Shown: positions 49,347-56,838 of the stretch, in pieces
Layout of the letters: every line of letters starts with the position of its first letter
How positions within the stretch are numbered: position 1 is the stretch's first letter
NCBI GenBank assembly: GCA_963830545.1
Contig: CAWHMK010000001.1
Coordinates: 806,001-870,000 of the forward strand
Direction: 5' to 3'
Length of the DNA stretch: 64,000 nt
Origin: DATGJX01 sp963830545
GTDB lineage: Bacteria; Vulcanimicrobiota; Vulcanimicrobiia; Vulcanimicrobiales; Vulcanimicrobiaceae
Translations under genes and position numbers: made by a program
Notes under the pieces: generated by a model
What the model saw: only the letters and a program-made list of their open reading frames with translations
Databases searched by the model: none
What the model was told of the DNA's origin: nothing

Positions 49347-50833
49347 CTCTTCGGGGTTTCCCAGCGCAGCGTAGCAACTGCGCCGCGCGACATGCCCTCG
49401 CACCACACGGTAAAGTAACGCCGCGGCGGCACGCGCGGATCGACTGCGCCGAAGCGGTAAGAAAGCGTCGGGCCTGGAGCGACTTTCGTACAGGCACGCG
49501 CCAGTTGCGCGGAAAAATCGGGACGCGTCGCAAGCGGAACTTTGTCCACGAACAGTGCGCGTGCCGGACGGTTCGCATCGGTGAACCAGCGCCGCGCTTC
49601 TTCGCCTTGTGCATCGTATCCGATCACGACGGGCTTCACTCCCGCGTAGAAATCCAAAAGCGAGGAAAATCCGTAACCGTCGGTCATTGCAACGGCGCCG
49701 CGTGCGTCGATCAGTTTTGAGACGTCGCGCGAAAGCGCGGGGTAGGTGAACATTTCGAACGGGCCTCCGTCCGCAAGACGCACGCCCGTCGCACGCAGTG
49801 CGGCGTATACGCCGCCGGGCGCAAGGCCTGCAACGAAGATCAGCGCCGTCAGCACAGCGGCGGGAGCGAAGATCCAGGCCGCCGCGCGCGGTTTCGTAGC
49901 CGCAGGCCATTCGGAAAATGCGCACGCGGCGGCTATTGCAAGCGAGATGAACGGTCCTTCGAACCAATACACCTCCACGCGTTCGTGCAACGAAAGGACG
50001 AGCAGCGCCGCTGCAAGGGGCACTGCCGTCCAAAGCAACAGCGCCTCGCGTTCGCGCCGCAACGCCATGGTGGCAGCGAACCACAATCCCGGCGAGAATG
50101 CGAGGGCGTCGAGTGCGTACAGTTGGAACGGCCGAAGCACTTGGACTTCGCCGGACGGATGGCGCTGCAGCAATGCGAAGGTGAACGCAATCCATTGATG
50201 CTGCGAGTTCCACCACAGATATGGAGCGTAGCAGAGTGCGGCAATGAGAAGCGCGAGCCACATGCCTTTACGCCACACCTGGCGGTACTGCGGCGCAAAC
50301 GACGCGGCAACGATGCCGCCGCCCAGAGGCCACGCGAACGCGCGCGAGAGCAGCGCAAAGCCCAGCGCCAGGCCGAGCCACGCAAACCACGCCGCCTTCC
50401 GTTCGCGAAACGCGCGGGCCGCGGCGTAGAGTGATGCGGCCCACGCCAGCGCGAATGGTCCGTCGGGGCTTGCACTGCCGAATGCGACGATCAAGATCGG
50501 CGCAACCGTTACCGCGAGCGCCGCGAATGCACCCGCGCGCTCGTCACGCGTGAGCACACGCGCCGTTGCCGCTGCGAAAAGCGCGGTGAGCAGCCCGCAA
50601 ATCACGAAGCCCGCGCGCACCGCGAGCGCAGAGTGTCCAATCCACGAAAACATCGCGATGCAAAATGCAACCGCGGGCGGATGATCGACATACCCCGCGG
50701 CGAGACGCCGGCTCCATTCCCAATAGTACGCTTCATCACCGGTGAGCGGCAGCGATGCCGCAAACGCGAAACGGAGCACCGTCACCGCGCCGACGGCGCT
50801 CCACGCGCCCAAGACCCACCGGCGCTCGTGCAC
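49343..50833 (-). CDS. Dolichyl-phosphate-mannose/ArnT-like glycosyltransferase (GT39/PMT_2 type)
   Basis: This 496-residue multi-pass protein has the GT-C pattern: SLPLTGDEAYYWEWSRRLAA gives the catalytic Asp-Glu loop after the first helix, followed by GYVDHPPAVAF and about ten hydrophobic segments. The C-terminal 170 residues are a soluble periplasmic domain. Family enzymes transfer sugars from polyprenyl phosphate to proteins or lipid A. The start is a GTG that shares one base with the stop of the alpha/beta hydrolase gene. Its stop overlaps the end of the convergent acylase gene. Confidence 0.85.
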   Translation of the reverse strand: MHERRWVLGAWSAVGAVTVLRFAFAASLPLTGDEAYYWEWSRRLAAGYVDHPPAVAFCIAMFSWIGHSALAVRAGFVICGLLTALFAAATARVLTRDERAGAFAALAVTVAPILIVAFGSASPDGPFALAWAASLYAAARAFRERKAAWFAWLGLALGFALLSRAFAWPLGGGIVAASFAPQYRQVWRKGMWLALLIAALCYAPYLWWNSQHQWIAFTFALLQRHPSGEVQVLRPFQLYALDALAFSPGLWFAATMALRREREALLLWTAVPLAAALLVLSLHERVEVYWFEGPFISLAIAAACAFSEWPAATKPRAAAWIFAPAAVLTALIFVAGLAPGGVYAALRATGVRLADGGPFEMFTYPALSRDVSKLIDARGAVAMTDGYGFSSLLDFYAGVKPVVIGYDAQGEEARRWFTDANRPARALFVDKVPLATRPDFSAQLARACTKVAPGPTLSYRFGAVDPRVPPRRYFTVWCEGMSRGAVATLRWETPKS

Positions 50834-51774
50834 TACGGCAGCGCGCTACTCAGGAACGCGTCGATCTTCGGCCATGCCTGTTTCTTCGCGTCCAGATTGC
50901 CTTGCGCGGTGCCTCCGAGCAGCATCGTCGTCGGCCCCGTCTTCACGCTTATCATCGGCTGCTGCGCGGACGCGAAGAGAAAGATGTGGCCGGCATGCGC
51001 GTACTGCAGAAATTGATCGTCGTACGGATGATGGTGCTCGTGCAGATACGTCATCGCCCTCGTGCACTGCGCGACGGAATCCCAGACCTGATCGTCGTCC
51101 GCGGCGATGAGCAGAACCGGGCCGTGAATATTCTCGAGCCGGAACATTGCAGCGGGAATCTGCGCCGCATTCGATTGCATCGAAGCCTCGTATCCCTTTC
51201 GAAAATCGAGAGGCTGACCGGTCGAGTACGCTTCGCCCACGACGGTTCCCATTTCCGCACTGAAGGGAACGTACGGCAGCGGTTTTCCATCGAACGTCCA
51301 TGACGACTTCGGCGCCGACGGACCGTTCGGGATACCTTGCCATGCGAACGGGCTGGGCACCCCTGCGACGACGGCATGGATTTGCGGATACGTCGATGCC
51401 GCGAGAAGGGCTAATTCGCCGCCTTTGGAGATCCCCATAATCGCGATGCGATTCGGATCGACGTCGGGCCTTTTGGAGATGTCGGCGAGCGCCGTGCCGA
51501 TCGTTTCGAGCGGAATCTCTTCGAGCGTTTGCGGCAAACCCGGCAGACCGAAATACGCAACGGATGCCGCGAGGTATCCTTGCTTTGCAAACCGCGGCGC
51601 CGTGTACTTCATGATGTCGCCGCCCTCCGATCCGCCCAGGAGTAAAATTGCGGGATGCTTACCCGAAGCAGCGGGCGCGCAGATCGTACCGGTGAAGGCC
51701 TTCGCTGGGGCGCACGGCGGCGGTGAACCTGCCGCGGTCGCTGCGGCGAGTACGAGAGTCAACGTTGCGAGCAT
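50833..51774 (-). CDS. Secreted alpha/beta hydrolase, BAAT/dienelactone-hydrolase type
   Basis: This 313-residue protein has a signal peptide (about residues 1-17) and a core with LLLGGSEGGDIMKYTAPRFA and the nucleophile elbow MGISKGGE (Ser116). Asp (AADDDQVWDS) and His (YAHAGH) are candidate triad members. The BAAT C-terminal domain family includes acyl-CoA thioester hydrolases and bile acid-CoA transferases; this secreted version probably acts on esters. It is followed without a gap by the GT39-type gene. Confidence 0.8.
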   Translation of the reverse strand: MLATLTLVLAAATAAGSPPPCAPAKAFTGTICAPAASGKHPAILLLGGSEGGDIMKYTAPRFAKQGYLAASVAYFGLPGLPQTLEEIPLETIGTALADISKRPDVDPNRIAIMGISKGGELALLAASTYPQIHAVVAGVPSPFAWQGIPNGPSAPKSSWTFDGKPLPYVPFSAEMGTVVGEAYSTGQPLDFRKGYEASMQSNAAQIPAAMFRLENIHGPVLLIAADDDQVWDSVAQCTRAMTYLHEHHHPYDDQFLQYAHAGHIFLFASAQQPMISVKTGPTTMLLGGTAQGNLDAKKQAWPKIDAFLSSALP

Positions 51775-51789
51775 ATGCCGTCCTTTCGA

Positions 51790-52071
51790 TTACGTTTTTT
51801 CTTGCGCGAGCAGGGCTTGCATTTCGCGCACGTGCCGCACGAACGCGGCACGTCCGGCCGGCGTCAAGCGGTAACGAGTTTGCGGGCGCCGGTTGACGAA
51901 CGTTTTTTCTTCCACTACATAGCCGGCGTCGACCAATTTACCGGCGTGCGCACCGAGATTGCCGTTGGTCGTCTGCGTCGCCCGCTGCAATTCGCTGAAA
52001 GCGACCCATTCCGAACCGAGCAACTCCGCGATCACGCCCAGGCGGATCTTGGAGAGCAGCAGTTCATCCAC
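51790..52071 (-). CDS. Winged-helix transcriptional regulator
   Basis: This 93-residue DNA-binding protein of the 'winged helix DNA-binding domain' type (related to MarR/PadR regulators) reads RLGVIAELLGSEWVAFSELQ, then TNGNLGAHAGKLVDAGYVVE (recognition helix) and TRYRLTPAGRAAFVRHVREM. It starts at a GTG that overlaps the end of the membrane protein gene by 8 bases. Such pairs (a small regulator plus a DUF-type membrane protein) are common and often autoregulated. Confidence 0.85.
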   Translation of the reverse strand: MDELLLSKIRLGVIAELLGSEWVAFSELQRATQTTNGNLGAHAGKLVDAGYVVEEKTFVNRRPQTRYRLTPAGRAAFVRHVREMQALLAQEKT

Positions 52072-52648
52072 GGATGTCGTGGTCTTCGCCGTCCAGCAGA
52101 TTGACGATTGCCGGGACGACGTAGCCGAGCACGAATCCGCCGGCCAGAACGAATCCCGGCGCAGCGGGTATGTAGTTCGCCACCGGGATCGATGCTGCCA
52201 GAATCAGACCGCCCACAACCGCCCAGCGATTGCCGAAGCCCCCGATCATCAGCATTTGGATCGCGCCGCCGAGATTCCAGATCGCTCCCGCGGCCCAATT
52301 CGAAAATATCAGCGGCTGTGCGAACGCCGCGATGAACACTGCCATCCATACCGCCCAGCAGGCTTTGCCGAAACGCGCCTCGCTGGCCGCCATCCGCTCG
52401 GCTTTCCGGCGCGCACTTACGCCGATCCAAATCAAATAGGCGTAACTCAGCACCATGAGCACGCTGCCCGCTTGGTCAACAGCGTACCCGTGGCCGTCGG
52501 CGCCGATTTGCATTCCGGCCTCGATGATGGCGGCCGAAACGCCCATGGCAATGAGCAACCGGCTGTAAGGCCGCCAGCGAGGAACTTCAGCTTCGGACAG
52601 AATCCGGTCGACCATCTCGAGGTGCTCGCGTGCTTCCTTGGCGTCCAT
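52064..52648 (-). CDS. Multi-pass membrane protein paired with the winged-helix regulator
   Basis: This 194-residue protein has a cytoplasmic N-terminal helix (EAREHLEMVDRILSEAEVPR) and five or six hydrophobic segments, such as MLIAMGVSAAIIEAG-like and VVGGLILAASIPVANYI. It has a strong ribosome site (GGAG) and a strong promoter at 52695-52723. The next gene encodes its regulator. Function is unknown; related pairs are thought to respond to membrane or metabolic state. Confidence 0.75.
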   Translation of the reverse strand: MDAKEAREHLEMVDRILSEAEVPRWRPYSRLLIAMGVSAAIIEAGMQIGADGHGYAVDQAGSVLMVLSYAYLIWIGVSARRKAERMAASEARFGKACWAVWMAVFIAAFAQPLIFSNWAAGAIWNLGGAIQMLMIGGFGNRWAVVGGLILAASIPVANYIPAAPGFVLAGGFVLGYVVPAIVNLLDGEDHDIRG

Positions 52649-52694
52649 GTGCGCTCCATTTCTAGATTAGTCTATAAAACAGATTTCTCTATGG

Positions 52695-52723
52695 AGTATA
52701 ATCGAACGCCCTGCGACCGTCAA
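52695..52723 (-). promoter_or_regulatory. Promoter of the membrane-protein/regulator pair
   Basis: On the minus strand, TTGACG (52718-52723) and TATACT (52695-52700) are spaced by exactly 17 bases. Each matches the sigma-70 consensus in 5 of 6 positions. It is the clearest promoter in the window. Confidence 0.7.
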
Positions 52724-52753
52724 GCGGGCGTGAAACCGCTTCGAAAGCCGTCG

Positions 52754-52782
52754 TTGACAGGCCCTCGGGCCTCTGCTAATCT
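52754..52782 (+). promoter_or_regulatory. Promoter of rplU, probably giving a leaderless mRNA
   Basis: A perfect TTGACA (52754-52759) lies 17 bases from TAATCT (52777-52782), which keeps the T1, A2 and T6 positions of the -10. The rplU ATG is at 52792, so transcription would begin within a few bases of the start codon. No ribosome site is seen. Confidence 0.5.
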
Positions 52783-52791
52783 TCCAAAGTT

Positions 52792-53109
52792 ATGTACGCG
52801 ATTATCGAGACGGGCGGCAAGCAGTATAAAGTCTCGGAGGGCGACGTCATCAAGACGGACCTTCTGGAGAGTGAAGTCGGAGCGGATGTGACGTTCGAAC
52901 GCGTCGTGCTTGCAAGCAACGGCGAGGATTCAGTTACGATTGGTTCACCTCTCGTGAGCGGCGCGACGGTCACCGGAACGGTTCTGCGCCGGGACAAAGA
53001 CAAGAAGATTCTCGTCTTCAAATACAAGCCGAAGAAACGCGTGCGCAAACTGACCGGCCATCGTCAACCGTTCGCGGAAGTGAAGATTACGAAGATCCAG
53101 CTTCCGTAA
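52792..53109 (+). CDS. rplU: 50S ribosomal protein L21
   Basis: This 105-residue protein has MYAIIETGGKQYKVSEGD at the start, the signature FKYKPKKRVRKLTGHRQ and the end TKIQLP. L21 binds 23S rRNA in the large subunit. prp follows 17 bases downstream, but rpmA, normally the third gene, is absent here. The promoter lies just upstream. Confidence 0.97.
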   Translation: MYAIIETGGKQYKVSEGDVIKTDLLESEVGADVTFERVVLASNGEDSVTIGSPLVSGATVTGTVLRRDKDKKILVFKYKPKKRVRKLTGHRQPFAEVKITKIQLP

Positions 53110-53125
53110 CCGGCTGGGCTCACTG

Positions 53126-53464
53126 ATGCTCGACGTTATTTTTCGCAGGGACAGCCGTCAGCGGCTGTCTTCTGTTTTTGCGGCGGGGCACGTCGAAATC
53201 GCCGAAACGAGTGCGGACGAATATTCGCTCGTTTGCGCGGCCGTTTCCGCAGTACTGCAGGCCGCTCGCCTGGGGTTGCAAGCGCACGTACGCATTCCAC
53301 TCACGGTCACTCAGGAGCGCGGCGAGCTTGCAATGAGCTGGCCGCACGGTTCGCGCGGCGACGAACGCGTCGCGGCCATTCTCGAGACGGCACTTCTCGC
53401 GGTAACGCAGATCGGCGAGCAATATCCGCAGCACGTACGCGTGCGTGAAGAACTCGAACCGTAA
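53126..53464 (+). CDS. prp: Ribosomal-processing cysteine protease Prp
   Basis: This 112-residue protein has the Prp catalytic pair: His22 in AAGHVEIAE and Cys37 in EYSLVCAAVSAVL. Prp removes the N-terminal extension of ribosomal protein L27 in Firmicutes and relatives. Its place directly after rplU supports the call. The substrate gene rpmA is not in this window, so L27 must be encoded elsewhere. Confidence 0.9.
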   Translation: MLDVIFRRDSRQRLSSVFAAGHVEIAETSADEYSLVCAAVSAVLQAARLGLQAHVRIPLTVTQERGELAMSWPHGSRGDERVAAILETALLAVTQIGEQYPQHVRVREELEP

Positions 53465-53520
53465 CCAGGTGCGGGCAAACCGGGTATGATAACTCTCCAG
53501 GTCGCTATTATGGAGGCAGT

Positions 53521-53811
53521 ATGTCTGAGACGTTCCGGTCGACGCCGTCTGAGCAGCAATGGTCCGGCAGCAACGGTTACAAGGGCACGTACGCGGAGAA
53601 CGCCAGCGTGAGTTACGAAGATACGGAAAATACCGGCAATAACGAAGCTGGAAAAGCGTTGCTGGTCGGCCTGCTCGGCGGGCTCCTCTCGGCCGCGGGA
53701 TACTTAGTCTACCAGCGTTTGCCCGAGGACCAAAAAGAGAAGCTGCAAAGTCAAGCCAAGACGATGCTGCAGCAGCGCATCACGGAAATCCGGCAAAACT
53801 TCAACATTTAA
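53521..53811 (+). CDS. YtxH-like small membrane-associated protein
   Basis: This 96-residue protein has a strong GGAGG ribosome site. The N-terminal 40 residues are polar (Ser, Glu, Asn, Tyr). A single hydrophobic segment follows (ALLVGLLGGLLSAAGYLVYQ), and then a charged C-terminal helix, DQKEKLQSQAKTMLQQRITE. The layout resembles YtxH stress proteins, of which the polar head is atypical. Function is unknown. It occupies the position where rpmA is expected. Confidence 0.65.
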   Translation: MSETFRSTPSEQQWSGSNGYKGTYAENASVSYEDTENTGNNEAGKALLVGLLGGLLSAAGYLVYQRLPEDQKEKLQSQAKTMLQQRITEIRQNFNI

Positions 53812-54047
53812 CCTTCGGGAGGCGCCTGGTCATCGGCGGCTTCGGTCGGCTGCGCCGCGGCAGGCGCCGGCGGCGCAGGTTCGTTCACGTCGGCCGCGCG
53901 CTCCATTTCGCGTATGAACGATTGCGAGGTGTTCTGCACTTCGCGCATCACGCGGCCCGCTTGGCGCATGATTCCGGGCAATTTTTGCTCGCCGAAAACG
54001 AGCAGCGCGAGGACTCCGAGAATCGCCATGTCCGGAACAGAGAGCAC
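53808..54047 (-). CDS. tatA: Sec-independent translocase protein TatA
   Basis: This 79-residue protein starts at GTG 54047. One N-terminal membrane helix (MAILGVLALLVFG) is followed by the EQKLPGIMRQAGRVMREVQ amphipathic helix, the TatA/B signature F-G-x-x-K-L-P. The tail is Pro/Ala/Glu-rich. TatA forms the protein-conducting oligomer of the twin-arginine pathway. No tatC or tatB is nearby. The 3' end overlaps the convergent YtxH-like gene by four bases. Confidence 0.85.
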   Translation of the reverse strand: MLSVPDMAILGVLALLVFGEQKLPGIMRQAGRVMREVQNTSQSFIREMERAADVNEPAPPAPAAAQPTEAADDQAPPEG

Positions 54048-54132
54048 GTGATGACCTTTTTCCAGGCAAGCCGGGACGCCTGTCAAGGGCCGGCAGGGCC
54101 GTCCTGCGCCCCCGTGCAAGGTTGGGCGGCTC

Positions 54133-54600
54133 GTGAAGATCATTTACACGCGGGGGAACCGAACGGAGACGCTCGCCTCCCTTGCTACTCTTCGCAAGAT
54201 CCTCAATCGTTTCGTGGCGCACCGCGTCTTCTATGAAGTCTCGAGCCGCAACAAACGCGGGCATGAGTTTTTCTCTGCGAAAAACGTGTTCGTCGTCGGA
54301 TCCATCGAGGTCGTGAACCGCGACTATCTCACGATCACGATTTTCGACGCGAACAGTCAGAGCCACTCGATAGAAATTCTGAACCCCGCCACGATGCGCA
54401 TCTACGACGAGATGCCGGGAAAGGGATTCGCTGTCTCCTTCATCAGCGATACGGAGAGCGGTGTGGAATCGCGCTGCTATCTTCGCGACGAAGGCGAGGA
54501 CGGCGACGGTCTCAATCAGCAGACGGCGCTCGAAAAAATTACGCTGCCGCAACTGTTCGAGTACTTGGAAGAGATCACGTCGGCCGATCTCGTCAAATAA
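54133..54600 (+). CDS. Conserved-looking hypothetical protein
   Basis: I do not recognise this 155-residue soluble protein (GTG start at 54133). It starts MKIIYTRGNRTETLASL, has strand-rich phrases such as FFSAKNVFVVGSIEVVNRDY and ILNPATMRIYDEMPG, and a Glu-rich C-terminal helix. A small beta-domain plus helix is likely. It lies alone, convergent with the acetyltransferase (8-base overlap) and divergent from tatA. Confidence 0.6.
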   Translation: MKIIYTRGNRTETLASLATLRKILNRFVAHRVFYEVSSRNKRGHEFFSAKNVFVVGSIEVVNRDYLTITIFDANSQSHSIEILNPATMRIYDEMPGKGFAVSFISDTESGVESRCYLRDEGEDGDGLNQQTALEKITLPQLFEYLEEITSADLVK

Positions 54601-55045
54601 GCGGCTTGCGAAATGCGATGAGGCGTTCGACCTCTTCGAAACCGTTTGCGAGATGCGCGGCAATGCTGAGGGGATAGGCGTCCGTCGTGTCCGACGTCAG
54701 CTCGCGATACCCGCGCTCCCGCGCCCACGTTTCGGCATGAGTCATGAGTTTGCGCCCGATGCCGGCGCGGCGAGCCCGCGGCACGACATACCATGCTTCC
54801 ACATGCGGAACGGGCGAGGATTCGCATCCTTCGGCGATGGACCGCAAGTTTAATTCGAGAAACCCGAGCGGCGCTTCGTTCCGATCGACGGCAATGAATG
54901 CAGCGGCCACCCATTGGCTCGCGCCGTTCAGTAACGCCTTGGCATCGGACTCCAGTCCGGCGCGCTGCTGATCCGGCCACAGTGCAAGACGCATCCCGAT
55001 CCACGCGTCCAGGTCGCGACGTTCAACCGCGCGCACGACGTACAT
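54593..55045 (-). CDS. GNAT acetyltransferase, aminoglycoside 6'-N-acetyltransferase-like
   Basis: This 150-residue GNAT protein starts MYVVRAVERRDLDAWIGMRL. The acetyl-CoA motif is VVPRARRAGIGRKLMTHAET (about 86-105) and the end is LANGFEEVERLIAFRKPL. Both resemble AAC(6') enzymes, whose common end is 'xxERxVxFRKxL'. Chromosomal homologues often have other substrates, so drug resistance should not be assumed. The gene follows a Clp-N-like gene. Confidence 0.78.
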   Translation of the reverse strand: MYVVRAVERRDLDAWIGMRLALWPDQQRAGLESDAKALLNGASQWVAAAFIAVDRNEAPLGFLELNLRSIAEGCESSPVPHVEAWYVVPRARRAGIGRKLMTHAETWARERGYRELTSDTTDAYPLSIAAHLANGFEEVERLIAFRKPLI

Positions 55046-55052
55046 CAAAAAA

Positions 55053-55502
55053 CTACAATTTGTAAATCGCGTCGGCGAGCGCGCCCGGTTCGACGCGTAT
55101 TGCCGCGAGCACGCTGGGTGCGTGAATTGCTTGCGCGGCAAGGCCGAATGCCAAATGTTTGGGTTTGTATCGATCGTCCGCGCGCTGCAGACCTTCGATA
55201 AAAATGCGGTAGGCGTCTTTGCCGAGCCACATGCTCGTCGATCCGTCGGGCGTTTTGAACGCAAGGGTGGGTTGATTCAGTTCGCTTGACGCATCCGAGC
55301 TCTCGCCGGCGGCGGCGTCCCGTACTTTTTGACGATTGACGACGGTCGCGAGGCCGCTCCCCAAACCCGGTTCGTCGAGAAGCGCAAGCAGAATCGAGCG
55401 CGCCGTGATGAACGGCTCATTCAACTCGATCGACGTTCGCGCAGCGCGCCGCATGACCCCAAGAAGTTCCGGCGTGAGCGGCATGTGCTCGAAGTCCGGC
55501 AT
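55053..55502 (-). CDS. Stand-alone Clp N-terminal (Clp R) domain protein
   Basis: This 149-residue protein contains two Clp-N-like repeats: PLTPELLGVMRRAARTSIEL with ITARSILLALLDEPG, and DAYRIFIEGLQRADDRYKPK with HLAFGLAAQ and VLAAIRVEPGALADAIYKL. A polar linker joins them. ClpA/C proteins carry this domain to bind substrates and adaptors; here there is no AAA ATPase. By analogy with plant/cyanobacterial ClpT it could be an accessory of the Clp protease, but this is inference. The TPR gene is directly upstream. Confidence 0.65.
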   Translation of the reverse strand: MPDFEHMPLTPELLGVMRRAARTSIELNEPFITARSILLALLDEPGLGSGLATVVNRQKVRDAAAGESSDASSELNQPTLAFKTPDGSTSMWLGKDAYRIFIEGLQRADDRYKPKHLAFGLAAQAIHAPSVLAAIRVEPGALADAIYKL

Positions 55503-55503
55503 G

Positions 55504-55986
55504 CTACATCCTTTGCTTTCGCGAGACGCGCCCCTCCAGGCGGTGGGCTTTGCGCAGCGAGCGAACGGCATCGCTCGTACGCCCCAGACGCTTGTATGCA
55601 ACGCCAAGATTGTGATGCGCCAGCGCGTACTGTTCGTCGCTTCGAAGCGCGGATTCGTAGAAACGGATCGCTTCCTGCATTTCTCCCGCTTCCAAGTATA
55701 TATTGCCGATGTTCACGAGCGCCGGCGCGAACTTCGGATCGAATTGCAGGCTGCACTCGAACGCCTGGCGTGCTTCGTCTATTCGGCGCAGCTCGACCAG
55801 TGCAACGCCGCGCTTGTTCGAAACTTCGGCGCGCTGCACCGGCTCCAGTTGCGGATCGGCAAAGATTGCGTCGAGCTGTGAGAGCGCCTCGCTATACCGG
55901 TGATGCGCCATCTCGCGCAGCGCCAGCTCGAACGGCGTATACAGATGCGGACGGAAAAGAGCCAGAAACCTTCGGAAGGTGAACAC
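55504..55986 (-). CDS. TPR-repeat protein
   Basis: This 160-residue protein has at least three tetratricopeptide repeats between residues 25 and 140. Clear examples are KRGVALVELRRIDEARQAFE, VNIGNIYLEAGEMQEAIRFY and HNLGVAYKRLGRTSDAVRSL. It is cytoplasmic and likely a protein-interaction adaptor. It is divergent from trmD by only eight bases and followed by the Clp-N-like gene, so the two may work together. Confidence 0.85.
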   Translation of the reverse strand: MFTFRRFLALFRPHLYTPFELALREMAHHRYSEALSQLDAIFADPQLEPVQRAEVSNKRGVALVELRRIDEARQAFECSLQFDPKFAPALVNIGNIYLEAGEMQEAIRFYESALRSDEQYALAHHNLGVAYKRLGRTSDAVRSLRKAHRLEGRVSRKQRM

Positions 55987-55994
55987 TGTCCGGT

Positions 55995-56681
55995 GTGTTC
56001 AAGATCGACGTGCTCACGCTTTTTCCCGAGGTCTTCGCGCCGTTCGTCGGTCTTTCGATCGTCGGACGGGCAGTCGAAGCCGGCATCGTCGACATTCGCT
56101 ATCACCACGTTTTGGATGCGCTGCAAGGACCGGAACGCGCCGACGACGTGCCCTTCGGGGGCGGACCCGGCATGCTGATGCGCATCGAACCGCTCGCCCG
56201 GATCCTCGACGGCATCATCGCCGCCGCCCCGCCGGACGAGCGACGCCTAATCGCAGTGCCGGCCCCTGCGGGCGAACGTTTCACGCAGTCGCATGCGCGC
56301 CGTTTTGCGACGCAGGCGGATCGCCTGATTTTCGTATGCGGACATTACGAGGGCGTCGACGATCGCCTCGGCCAGCTCTATCCCGTCGAGGAATACTCAT
56401 TGGGCGATTTCGTTCTGACTGGGGGCGAGCTGCCGGCCCTGGCAATGTTGGATGCAACCGTCCGGCTGCTCGAGGGAACCTTGCGAGCCGAGTCGCTCGT
56501 CGACGAGTCCTTCAGCGCCGGCGTGCTCGACTATCCCAGCTACACACGTCCCGCGCAGTTTCGGGGCGTCAGCGTGCCGGAGGTGCTCCTCTCCGGCAAC
56601 CATGCGGCCATCGCCGCTTGGCGCCGCGAGCAGTCGCGCGAGCGCACCAGGGCGCGCCGTCCCGACCTGGATTCGGAGTAG
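55995..56681 (+). CDS. trmD: tRNA (guanine-N1)-methyltransferase
   Basis: TrmD methylates G37 of tRNAs to prevent frameshifting. From a GTG at 55995 the 228-residue protein shows FKIDVLTLFPEVFAPFVGLS, DDVPFGGGPGMLMRIEPL, CGHYEGVDDRLGQLY and VEEYSLGDFVLTGGELPAL, the knotted SAM-binding region. The end is ISAWRREQ-like (AAWRREQSRERTRARRPDL). It heads the plus-strand operon with rplS, as in most bacteria. Confidence 0.95.
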   Translation: MFKIDVLTLFPEVFAPFVGLSIVGRAVEAGIVDIRYHHVLDALQGPERADDVPFGGGPGMLMRIEPLARILDGIIAAAPPDERRLIAVPAPAGERFTQSHARRFATQADRLIFVCGHYEGVDDRLGQLYPVEEYSLGDFVLTGGELPALAMLDATVRLLEGTLRAESLVDESFSAGVLDYPSYTRPAQFRGVSVPEVLLSGNHAAIAAWRREQSRERTRARRPDLDSE

Positions 56682-56707
56682 ACTTCGGACAGTGCCCGTG
56701 CTATTAT
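56679..56707 (+). promoter_or_regulatory. Candidate promoter of rplS
   Basis: TAGACT (56679-56684) and TATTAT (56702-56707) are 17 bases apart and match the sigma-70 consensus in 4 and 5 of 6 positions. It lies at the end of trmD and would give an rplS leader of about 125 bases. Confidence 0.45.
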
Positions 56708-56713
56708 CCGAAA

Positions 56714-56838
56714 GTTGCCGTGGGGCCACCCACCGGTGAGATTTTTCACGATTCCGAACACGCGGTGGGCCCCTGCGGGCTCTGCCCGTCGGGGGCGCGC
56801 AGCACGCGGTGCGGAGCGCCCGTCAGAACGAGAGTAAC
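56714..56838 (+). promoter_or_regulatory. Structured 5' leader of rplS
   Basis: The leader contains GGGGCCACCCACC (from 56722) and GGTGGGCCCC (56764-56773), which can pair, and a second GC hairpin region, CCCTGCGGG, after it. Ribosomal-protein leaders often bind their own product. No known L19 leader consensus can be confirmed by eye. Confidence 0.35.

Noticed and set aside
52697..52702. TATAAT on the plus strand as the rplU promoter
   Set aside because: No suitable -35 lies 16-18 bases upstream. The same bases are the -10 of a good minus-strand promoter, and a better rplU promoter lies closer to the gene.
54593..55045. Aminoglycoside resistance gene
   Set aside because: AAC(6')-like sequence features are shared by many chromosomal acetyltransferases, and there is no mobile context, so resistance cannot be inferred.
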